DNA of 21,758 bases from Comamonadaceae bacterium (GTDB taxonomy: Bacteria > Pseudomonadota > Gammaproteobacteria > Burkholderiales > Burkholderiaceae_C): the NCBI GenBank assembly GCA_947460065.1, contig CANHGF010000003.1, positions 1 to 21,758 on the forward strand, in the 5' to 3' direction. The notes beneath the pieces are model-generated. The model had not been told where the DNA came from and did no database searches. It saw only the letters and a list, made by a program, of their open reading frames with translations. A program made the translations under genes and the position numbers. The stretch's first letter is position 1. The number at the start of each line of letters is the position of its first letter. This document shows, in pieces, positions 14,154 to 20,871 of this stretch.

Positions 14154-15694
14154 TGGCCCCTCCGGTGTTGCTCATAGCCCTGCAGCAAAGCGTCCGACAG
14201 ACCCTGGCCAATTCGGTTCAGGCCTTTTTCGGTCAAGTGCATCAGGTCGGTCCAAGCCAGCCCTTGATCGAGCCAGCGGGCAAAGGAGTTTTGGCCCCCC
14301 ATGAATTCCCAGCTGTTCCAGAAGGCGCAGCCCATGTCCTGACTGGCCATACGTTGCAAAGCCACCATGCGAGCCATAGTCCTCTTTGAATAAATCCGGC
14401 CATCATCGCCCAGTGTTCCTTGATCGAGCGGGCTCATGATCAGACAAGCCGCTTGCGGTGCGCCCTGGCGCAGCACCTGCACCGCTTTGATGAAGCTCTC
14501 GCGGTAAAGCTTGCCGTCGCCGGCCAGAATATTGCCGTTGCCTGCATCGTTGCCGCCGAGCATCACCACAATCAGATCGGGCCGCCGAGCCCGGGTCTGT
14601 TCGGCCAGATGATCGGCATTGAATTGCCGGATCGATCCGCTGGCGATACCCACTACCGCGGTGGTCTCCCAGGTGATGCCGCTCTGGGCTTCGAGCACCA
14701 GGCCATAGATTTCCAGCCCGTTTTCCTGCACCTGCAGCGCGGTCGAGACGATCCCCGCCTCGCTGTCGATAACCCATTGGTCAAATTGCCCGTGCTCGAT
14801 GCGCCTTGGCGCGGCAGCTGTGCCATTGATCTGCAGCCGCAGCGCCTCGGGCCGCCGGCTTTTCTGAGCGTAGATTTCCAGGCGCTGGCCTAGGGTCTGG
14901 CCAGACTTGGCCGGCGCGATCTGCACCTGTGTGGCGCCGCGGGCTTTGGCCACGATGCCACCCAGCCCGTAGCGACCCTGGTTGCCGCCGTTGAGGATGG
15001 TGAACACCTCCCACTCCCCGCTGCGGTTGACCCGCACATCGTCACGGCGCATCCAGCGTGGATCCATACCGGCCACCACAAAACCTGGCCCGCCGTCGCC
15101 GAACTGGGTCTTCATGCGCTGGCGTACCGTCTTGGCCACCCCATCGCCGGCCAAGGTGGAGTCGCCGTAGTGCAGGACCCTGACCGGGCCGTCGCGCTCG
15201 CCCCGCGCCAAGGTGCTGTAAAAACCTTTGAGGTGCTCAGGGCCTTCGATGGCCACCAGCGGCGGTGTTCGTGCCCCGGCAGGGCTGTTGGGCGCGCTGG
15301 ACGACGGGCCCGTCGACGGTGAACTTGCCCCGGCGCTCGGCGCCTTGGCGGTATGTTCGGGGGGTGAGGGTGGGCTTTTCGGTGCGGCGGCCGGCTCCAA
15401 TTTGGCCCCTTGCGCGGCTTGTTCCTGCGCTGGGGCCACCTGGGCCCGCAGCGGGGCGGGGCTGGCCGCCTTGGTCGCAGGGGCGGCCGGTGGGCTGGCC
15501 TGGGCGGGCGCCTGCGTCAGGTCCTGCTCTGCCACGGTCGCAGAAGGGATGCCCAGCGGCCCAAGGACCCGGCTGGGCCTCAGGGTGCGCGCGTCATCAA
15601 TCCAGTAGAGCGGGGCCAGCGCGCTCACAGTGGCCGCCAGCACCAGCAGCAGGTGTTGGCTGGAGCTTTTGGCCTGATCGCGCTGTGATGCCAT
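14150..15694 (-). CDS. Membrane-anchored SGNH-family protein with inserted domain (first of pair)
   Basis: This 514-residue protein has an N-terminal hydrophobic segment near residues 14-31, which is a signal anchor more likely than a cleaved signal. A long Ala/Pro/Ser-rich linker follows to about 145, suited to spanning periplasm. The SGNH domain follows: block I VLHYGDSTLAGDG with S179, block II VGIASGS near 348-354, block III LGGND (N382), and D483-x2-H486 in TDLMHLTEKG. The complete triad suggests an active esterase or acyltransferase. A roughly 165-residue insertion sits between blocks I and II and begins with FGDGGPGFV. The gene starts three bases after the MBOAT stop and overlaps the second SGNH gene by ATGA. 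By analogy with AlgJ or PatB it may take acyl groups from the MBOAT partner. Confidence 0.82.
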   Translation of the reverse strand: MASQRDQAKSSSQHLLLVLAATVSALAPLYWIDDARTLRPSRVLGPLGIPSATVAEQDLTQAPAQASPPAAPATKAASPAPLRAQVAPAQEQAAQGAKLEPAAAPKSPPSPPEHTAKAPSAGASSPSTGPSSSAPNSPAGARTPPLVAIEGPEHLKGFYSTLARGERDGPVRVLHYGDSTLAGDGVAKTVRQRMKTQFGDGGPGFVVAGMDPRWMRRDDVRVNRSGEWEVFTILNGGNQGRYGLGGIVAKARGATQVQIAPAKSGQTLGQRLEIYAQKSRRPEALRLQINGTAAAPRRIEHGQFDQWVIDSEAGIVSTALQVQENGLEIYGLVLEAQSGITWETTAVVGIASGSIRQFNADHLAEQTRARRPDLIVVMLGGNDAGNGNILAGDGKLYRESFIKAVQVLRQGAPQAACLIMSPLDQGTLGDDGRIYSKRTMARMVALQRMASQDMGCAFWNSWEFMGGQNSFARWLDQGLAWTDLMHLTEKGLNRIGQGLSDALLQGYEQHRRGQ

Positions 15695-15697
15695 GGC

Positions 15698-17125
15698 TTA
15701 GAACTGCCGGTAGATGAAGGCCAGGGCCTGGCCATCGGACAGCCAGGCGCTGAGCACCAGGACGCCGGCCAGGGCCAGCCCCTGCAGCAGCGCCGCTTGT
15801 CGCTCAAAGACCCGCTGGATCTGGAGCTTCCAAGCATGCGGTGCAAAGCAGCCGGCCATGCCCACGCCCAGACAGATCCAGAAGGCCTGGCCGAAGCGGG
15901 GCCAGGCGCTGAGCTCGGAGTTCCAGAGCGCGTTCCAGAAGATGGCTGCATCCTCGAAGCTCGGTGTCTTGAACAGAATGCGGGCGACCACCACAAAAGC
16001 AAAGGTCAGTATCCAACCGCCGACGCGCGCTTGCAGATCGTGCCGCTCGCTCCAGGCTTGCCAGGCGCTCTGCTCGCTGAGCCAGCGGTAGATACACACC
16101 GCCGTGCCATGCAGCAGGCCATACACCAGGAAGTTGAGCGTCAGGCCATGCCAGAGTGCCAGCAGCACGATGGAGATCATCACATTGCGGTAAATCTTCC
16201 AGCGCACCACCCGGTTGCCGCCCAGGGGCCGGTAGACGTAGTGACCCACCCAGGCCGACAAGCTCATGTGCCAGCGGCGCCAGTAGGCCGCGATCGAGGT
16301 GGCCTGGTAGGGCCGGTCAAAGTTCTCGGGCAGCTTCAGGCCCAGCAGGCGGGCGCTGCCAATCACCACATCGCTGTAAGCGGAAAAATCCAGGTAGATC
16401 TGAATGGTGAAGGCCAGCGTCGCAACCATGATCTCGGTCGACGAGAAGGCCTGCGGGTCAGCAAAGACGGGAGCCACGCCGGCCTTGGCGATCAGGTCGG
16501 ACAGCAGCAGTTTCTTGACCAGGCCTTTGAAGATGCGCCACAGGCCGGCGCGCACGTCTTCCTGGTCTGCTGGCCGAGGCTGCATCAGCTGCGCGATGAA
16601 GTCCGAGGCCTTGAGGACAGGCCCGGCCGCCAGATGGGGAAAGAAGCTCATGTAGACGCCGAAATGGCGCCAATCGCGGGTTGCCACCTCTCGGCGGTAA
16701 CTGTCCACCGTGTAGCTGACCGCCTGGAAGGTCATCACCGAAAGCCCGAGCGGTGGCAGCAAGCCCTGCATCGCCTCGGCCTGTGCAGGCAGCATGAAGT
16801 GCTCGGCCACGCCGGCCATCAGCAATTTGTAGCCCACCAGTGGCGTGATTTCCAGCACGATCAGAGCGGTCAGTGGGCCTCGGCCGTGCGCCTTGCGGGC
16901 GGCCAAGAGCTGGCAGCCCGCCCAGCTCAGCAGCAGCAGGGCGCTGACCAGCAGCAGGTCGAGCGTGGCTTTTAGGCGACTGGCGGGCTCGGCCAGCCAA
17001 AAATCGGCGCTCAGCGTCACCGCGCCAGCGATCAGCAGCAGCAAGAGGCGCGCTCGCTGACTGTCCAGTCGCAGGTACAGGGCTGCCAGCAGGGGCAGCG
17101 CGAGCAGGCCGTTGGAGGAGATCAC
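15698..17125 (-). CDS. MBOAT-family O-acyltransferase (AlgI/PatA type)
   Basis: This 475-residue polytopic inner-membrane protein has many hydrophobic segments from the N-terminus on. MBOAT landmarks are GLSVMTFQAVSYTVDSYR (127-144), FFPHLAAGPV (161-170), YLDFSAYSDV (244-253), LPENFDRPY (265-273), RRWHMSLSAW (283-292) and the probable catalytic H326 in ALWHGL. These match the AlgI/DltB/PatA branch, which moves acyl groups (commonly acetyl) across the membrane for O-acylation of exported polymers. The size agrees with AlgI/PatA. The start is GTG at 17125 without a clear Shine-Dalgarno, 13 bases after the upstream stop, so translation is probably coupled. The neighbouring SGNH pair is the expected periplasmic partner set. 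Confidence 0.92.
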   Translation of the reverse strand: MISSNGLLALPLLAALYLRLDSQRARLLLLLIAGAVTLSADFWLAEPASRLKATLDLLLVSALLLLSWAGCQLLAARKAHGRGPLTALIVLEITPLVGYKLLMAGVAEHFMLPAQAEAMQGLLPPLGLSVMTFQAVSYTVDSYRREVATRDWRHFGVYMSFFPHLAAGPVLKASDFIAQLMQPRPADQEDVRAGLWRIFKGLVKKLLLSDLIAKAGVAPVFADPQAFSSTEIMVATLAFTIQIYLDFSAYSDVVIGSARLLGLKLPENFDRPYQATSIAAYWRRWHMSLSAWVGHYVYRPLGGNRVVRWKIYRNVMISIVLLALWHGLTLNFLVYGLLHGTAVCIYRWLSEQSAWQAWSERHDLQARVGGWILTFAFVVVARILFKTPSFEDAAIFWNALWNSELSAWPRFGQAFWICLGVGMAGCFAPHAWKLQIQRVFERQAALLQGLALAGVLVLSAWLSDGQALAFIYRQF

Positions 17126-17138
17126 ATCAGACTATGCG

Positions 17139-18233
17139 CTAGCTTTTTCGCTTGGCCACGATCAGGGCGTAGTTGCCGTCTTTGAAATACCCAACCCGAA
17201 AGGCCAGCGGCTGAATGTCCTTGCCCTGTGCGAAGGCCTTGGCCAGGTCGCGCTGGTAGCCGCCAAAGGCCACATGGGCCCGCTCAAACCGGCCGTAGAG
17301 TGTCAGGCCGAAGTTATCTTTCAGCTGACCGTATTTGATGCCGGTTTCATCCTGGATGATGAAGGGCGCCTGGCTGGTCATGCTGGCGGCCACCATGGAA
17401 AAGCTGTTGTTTTGCGGCAGGTGTGAGGCTGCCTTGAGCAGCACTGGATTGGCCGACATCTGTCGAACGAACTGATGGTGCTGAGGGTTGGCCGACAGGC
17501 CCTTGTCGGACAGGTCAATGCGCAAATAGTCCACCACGACCTGTTCGCCGGCGCGCTCAAGGCGAAACCGTACCGAACGCCAGTTCGCATCACTGACAGG
17601 CAGTTCTTCGACGTCACCGGTGGCATTGATCTGTATGGGGGCGATGCTATTGACCTTCAGCCCTTTGAGCTGGAAAAAGGAACTCAGGAAGGTCGACGCG
17701 CCAATGCGCACCCGGTTCCTGTGCAGGTATTTGTCCAGGTATTCGGTCACAAAGAAGCCGTCGCGTCCGTAGTACTCCCAGGCGCCGGTGAGCACTTCCA
17801 GCGTTTGCCGCGCGGCTTCGGGCTTGAGTTCCGTCAAGTCGATGGGCCGCTCTGCCGCTTGCATGGCCACCATCACATAGCGTTTGGCTTGCGGAAACAA
17901 CTGGCTGACGGTGGCAAAGTCCGGCCCGGAGAAGGGGTAGAACACGGTGTTCTGGAAAGCCGGGATCTGCTTGCCTGCCCAGGCCTGCATGGGCTCGCCA
18001 ATTTGGCTGTGGTACTGCTTCCAATTGCGTTGCACCGCCTGGGCGTAAGCCGACCAGGCCTCGCCCTGCAGCTGTGCCGGAACGCCCTCCTTGGGCGACT
18101 GGCCGGCCAGCAGGGCCAGGGCGGCTGCGCTCTGGGCCTGGGCCTGGACCGGTCGCACATTCAGGTAGAGGGCGCAGGCGAGCACGGCCAGCGCAGCACA
18201 AGCTCGCGCCAGGGTCAAGTTGGCAGACAACAT
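17139..18233 (-). CDS. Exported protein of unknown family in the O-acylation operon
   Basis: This 364-residue protein has a Sec signal peptide (hydrophobic 11-24) and probable cleavage near residue 32 (after VQAQA). I do not recognise a family. The mature part is soluble in appearance, with no further transmembrane segment. Notable stretches are FQNTVFYPFSGPDF near 93-106, LFPQAKRYVMVAM near 112-124, YYGRDGFFVTEYLDKYLHR near 154-172 and a late aromatic-rich part ending VGYFKDGNYALIVAKRKS. The start at 18233 is supported by AGAAGG seven bases upstream. It sits between the NlpC/P60 gene (23-base gap) and the MBOAT gene (13-base gap), so it is an operon partner and probably a periplasmic accessory factor. 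No catalytic motif is evident. Confidence 0.8.
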   Translation of the reverse strand: MLSANLTLARACAALAVLACALYLNVRPVQAQAQSAAALALLAGQSPKEGVPAQLQGEAWSAYAQAVQRNWKQYHSQIGEPMQAWAGKQIPAFQNTVFYPFSGPDFATVSQLFPQAKRYVMVAMQAAERPIDLTELKPEAARQTLEVLTGAWEYYGRDGFFVTEYLDKYLHRNRVRIGASTFLSSFFQLKGLKVNSIAPIQINATGDVEELPVSDANWRSVRFRLERAGEQVVVDYLRIDLSDKGLSANPQHHQFVRQMSANPVLLKAASHLPQNNSFSMVAASMTSQAPFIIQDETGIKYGQLKDNFGLTLYGRFERAHVAFGGYQRDLAKAFAQGKDIQPLAFRVGYFKDGNYALIVAKRKS

Positions 18234-18256
18234 CGAAAACCTTCTAAAAACGGGAT

Positions 18257-18793
18257 TCAGAGGCCAGGCGCTTGTGCGGGCACAGGGCCTGCGGCAGGAG
18301 GCATCACGCGCCTGGCGCCGGCAAAGCGGCCGCGGTAGTAGCTCGAATCCATGGATTCGATGGTCACCGTGGTACCGCGCCTTGGGGCGTGGATAAAGCG
18401 GCCTTCACCGATGTAAATGCCCACATGGGACAAGGTGGCGAAGGTGTTGAAAAACAGCAGATCGCCAGGCTTCAGATCGGCCTTGCCGACCTGCTCTGCG
18501 CTTTTGAACAAATCGCGCTGCATGCGCGGTATGCGCACCTGCAACTCATTGAAAACATAGTAGACCAAGCCGCTGCAGTCAAAGCCACGCGCAGGATCGG
18601 CCCCAGCCCACCGATAAGGAATGCCAAGCAGCTTGCGCGCCAATTCCACGGCAGGGTGACTGGCTGAAGAATCGCTGGTCCCAGCACTGGCCTGCCCCTG
18701 CGGCGCTGCCTGCACAGGGCCGGACGGCTGCGCGTGCGCGGCAAGGCAGGCGCAGGCCCAGAGGGCTAGGCATAAAGTCTTCAGGCGGGACAT
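18257..18793 (-). CDS. NlpC/P60 cell-wall endopeptidase
   Basis: This 178-residue exported cysteine peptidase is predicted to cut peptide stems of peptidoglycan (usually after D-Glu). The signal peptide spans residues 1-21 (hydrophobic LCLALWACACLAAHA). A Gln/Ala/Ser linker runs to about 45 and the NlpC/P60 domain occupies 47-165. The catalytic C73 lies in RGFDCSGLVYYVF, H123 in LSHVGIYIG, and H135 in GRFIHAP is the third polar residue; PGDLLFF is the usual strand motif. Length fits single-domain Spr/MepS-like enzymes, but no lipobox is clear. AAGG lies a few bases before the ATG at 18793. It is the first gene of the five-gene operon, 23 bases ahead of the unknown exported gene, and divergent from the crotonase. 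Confidence 0.92.
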   Translation of the reverse strand: MSRLKTLCLALWACACLAAHAQPSGPVQAAPQGQASAGTSDSSASHPAVELARKLLGIPYRWAGADPARGFDCSGLVYYVFNELQVRIPRMQRDLFKSAEQVGKADLKPGDLLFFNTFATLSHVGIYIGEGRFIHAPRRGTTVTIESMDSSYYRGRFAGARRVMPPAAGPVPAQAPGL

Positions 18794-18944
18794 AAGCCTT
18801 CAATTCTAAATCATCGCTGGCGCCTCTATGGTGCTCACCCCCCTGCCTTGCATCCAGGCCCGGCCGAGGGCCGCAGCCGCTCTGGCGCTGCTACAGTGCC
18901 GCCAGGTTTTATCACCCACGGATCCCAGGCAGGAGTTGTAAACC

Positions 18945-19778
18945 ATGATGATGTTTGAAGGTCAGCGCGTCGACTGCGTCGTCGATGGTCCCTGCGCCAC
19001 CGTGCGCCTGTTCAACCCCAATCAGGGTCTGATGGACGAGGCGATGGAGATCGAGCTGCTGGAGGTGCTTGAGCGCCTGCATGATCGTCAGGCCTGGCCC
19101 GAGGCTCGGGTAGTGATCCTCACAGGGCGGGATCCGGGCGTGTTTGTGCGTCATTACGATGTGGCCGTCCTGCACCAGCGGGCCCAAGCCATGGCGGCGC
19201 GGGGCAAGCGGTTTTCTTTGGAGCGCTCGGTGCCGCAAGGCGGCGTCCACCGCTGCATCGACCGCATCGAAGCGAGCGATTTGATCTTCATTGCCGCCAT
19301 CAACGGGGTGGCCATGGGCGGCGGTTTCGAGCTGGCGCTGGGCTGCGATTTGCGGGTGGTGCAGGCCGGCTCTTTTCAACTGGGCCTGCCCGAGCTCAAT
19401 TTGGGCCTGCTGCCCGGCGCCGGCGGCACCCAGGCCCTGGCCCGCCTTTTGGGCACCAGCGCCACTTTGCAGATGCTGCTTACAGCCCACGTCATGAGCC
19501 CGCGCGAAGTATTCGAGCTGCGCCTGGCGGGTGCCTGTGTGGACGATGTGATGGCCCAGGCTCGCGCCTGGGCCAGTCAGATGGCGGCGGTGCCGGCGCG
19601 TGCCTGCGCCCACATCAAGCAGCTGGTGCGCCGGGGGCCGCTCTGGGAGCTCGAGCAGGCCCGCGCCGCCGAGCGCACCTTGTTTTGCGACTGCATGGTT
19701 GATCCGGCCGCGCTGCCTTTGATGGCCGACGTCGCCGAGGGCCGCCGCACCATCGCAGACCGGCCGGACAAGGTTTGA
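18945..19778 (+). CDS. Enoyl-CoA hydratase/isomerase (crotonase family)
   Basis: This 277-residue crotonase-fold protein acts on CoA thioesters in the cytoplasm. The oxyanion-hole segment AAINGVAMGGGFELALGCD is at 117-135, and LPELNLGLLPGAGGTQ at 148-163. Both acidic residues used by true hydratases are kept (E129 and E150, equivalent to rat Glu144 and Glu164), so water addition to an enoyl-CoA is plausible; the substrate is not determinable. Three consecutive in-frame ATG codons (18945, 18948, 18951) follow AGGAG at 18931-18935; the first gives a 9-base spacing and is preferred. It has no plus-strand partner but lies next to a convergent thiolase/Bug pair. It is followed by a bidirectional terminator at 19801-19827. 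Confidence 0.9.
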   Translation: MMMFEGQRVDCVVDGPCATVRLFNPNQGLMDEAMEIELLEVLERLHDRQAWPEARVVILTGRDPGVFVRHYDVAVLHQRAQAMAARGKRFSLERSVPQGGVHRCIDRIEASDLIFIAAINGVAMGGGFELALGCDLRVVQAGSFQLGLPELNLGLLPGAGGTQALARLLGTSATLQMLLTAHVMSPREVFELRLAGACVDDVMAQARAWASQMAAVPARACAHIKQLVRRGPLWELEQARAAERTLFCDCMVDPAALPLMADVAEGRRTIADRPDKV

Positions 19779-19800
19779 GCTGCGCACAATCGCACCATGA

Positions 19801-19827
19801 AAAAACGGGCCCTGGGGGCCCGTTTTT
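19801..19827. terminator. Bidirectional intrinsic terminator
   Basis: A perfect 12-bp stem, AAAAACGGGCCC (19801-19812) with GGGCCCGTTTTT (19816-19827), closes a three-base loop. It has A-runs on one side and T-runs on the other, so it can work on both strands. It lies between the converging crotonase (stop at 19778) and Bug receptor (stop at 19849). Confidence 0.92.
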
Positions 19828-19848
19828 CATCGAAATGTCGGATCAGGC

Positions 19849-20841
19849 TTACTGGTCGAGCTTGACGTTGGCTGTGCGGATGTACTGGCCCCAGCGGTCA
19901 AACTCGCTGTTGTAGAAGCTCTGGTAGGCCTGCGCGTTCATGCGGTCGGCCACCATGGACATCTTGGTCATGGTCTCCTTGACCTGCGGCTCAGCCATGG
20001 CCGCGTCAAAAGCGGCATTGAGCTTGGCCACGATGTCCGGCGGCGTGCCGGCCGGTGCCAGAAAGCCCAGCCAGGGGCCCATGTCGATGGCGATGCCCAA
20101 CTCTTTCATGATCGGGATGTTGGTGTAGCCGGGCAGGCGCTCGCGTGCAGTGATCACCAGCATGCGCACCGCGCCCGATTGGGCATGGCCTGCGGCCACG
20201 GGAATTGGCACGATCGCGCTGTTGATTTGGTTGGCCAGCTGCGCCTGCATCAGCGGCGCGGTGCCGTTGTAGGGCACATGCAGCAGGTCAATCCCGGCCA
20301 CCTGCTTGAGCGCCTCCATGGTGATCTGCCCCGAACTGCCCAGGCCCCAGGAGCCAAACGTCATGGGCTCCTTGGCCGCCTTGGCCATCTGTAGGAATTC
20401 AGCAAAGGTCTTGGCCGGATGCGAGGCATGCACCACCAGCGCCAGCGGGGTAAAGCCAATGGGAGCCACCGCCACAAAGTCTTTCTTGGAGTCGTAGGGG
20501 GACTGCTTGAGGATGTGCGGCGCGATCGAGTGCGAGTCAGCAGCGCCATAGACCAATGTGTAGCCATCGGCCGGGCTGCGGGCTGCCGCCAGGCTGCCTA
20601 TGGTGCCAATCGCCCCGGGGCGGTTGTCCACCACCACCGCTTGGCCTAAACGCTGCGACAGCGCCGGCAGCATGGCGCGCACCAGTACATCGCCGCCGCC
20701 GCCGGCGGCCCAGGGCATGATGATCTTGATCGGTTTGTTCGGGAAGCTGCTGGCCTGGGCCCAGGCGGCAGGTGCAAGACCGGCCAAGCCGCTGGCAGCC
20801 AGCGCGCCCAGGGCGGTTCGGCGGGTAGGGTGATGGTTCAT
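19849..20841 (-). CDS. Bug-family solute-binding protein (tripartite tricarboxylate transporter)
   Basis: This 330-residue periplasmic receptor belongs to the Bug/TctC family. The N-terminus has a twin-arginine-like signal (TRRTAL at 6-11, hydrophobic to about 25, cleavage near AWA at residue 28). The mature protein has the family order: FPNKPIKIIMPWAAGGGGD at 33-51 (ligand loop and conserved Asp), VVDNRPGAIGTIGS near 74-87, then ADGYTLVYG. Family members bind carboxylates such as citrate, tricarballylate or aromatic acids and deliver them to TctAB, although many are orphans. No TctA/TctB gene is in the window. The start has GAGGAGA upstream. It follows the thiolase by 30 bases and shares its direction, so they are probably one operon, suggesting uptake and CoA-dependent breakdown of an acid. 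Confidence 0.93.
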   Translation of the reverse strand: MNHHPTRRTALGALAASGLAGLAPAAWAQASSFPNKPIKIIMPWAAGGGGDVLVRAMLPALSQRLGQAVVVDNRPGAIGTIGSLAAARSPADGYTLVYGAADSHSIAPHILKQSPYDSKKDFVAVAPIGFTPLALVVHASHPAKTFAEFLQMAKAAKEPMTFGSWGLGSSGQITMEALKQVAGIDLLHVPYNGTAPLMQAQLANQINSAIVPIPVAAGHAQSGAVRMLVITARERLPGYTNIPIMKELGIAIDMGPWLGFLAPAGTPPDIVAKLNAAFDAAMAEPQVKETMTKMSMVADRMNAQAYQSFYNSEFDRWGQYIRTANVKLDQ

Positions 20842-20871
20842 GGTTGTCTCCTCGTGGGTTGAAAAAAATGT

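Noticed and set aside
15797..16975. 392-residue plus-strand open frame opposite the MBOAT gene
   Set aside because: It is an antisense shadow with Gln/His/Arg-rich composition and no motif; the minus strand carries all MBOAT motifs.
17475..18338. 287-residue plus-strand open frame opposite the unknown exported protein and the NlpC/P60 end
   Set aside because: It crosses the junction of two supported minus-strand genes and has no recognisable domain.
18803..18808. TAGAAT on the minus strand as a -10 box for the NlpC/P60 operon
   Set aside because: It lies only ten bases before the start codon, leaving no room for a leader or the ribosome-binding site.
18882..18910. CTGGCG/CGCCAG inverted repeat followed by TTTT upstream of the crotonase
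   Set aside because: It has a six-bp stem with a 12-base loop and a short T-run, with no plus-strand gene upstream to terminate; it is probably chance.
18912..19787. 291-residue minus-strand open frame opposite the crotonase
   Set aside because: It is a shadow of a convincing crotonase gene and is His/Gln-rich without motifs.
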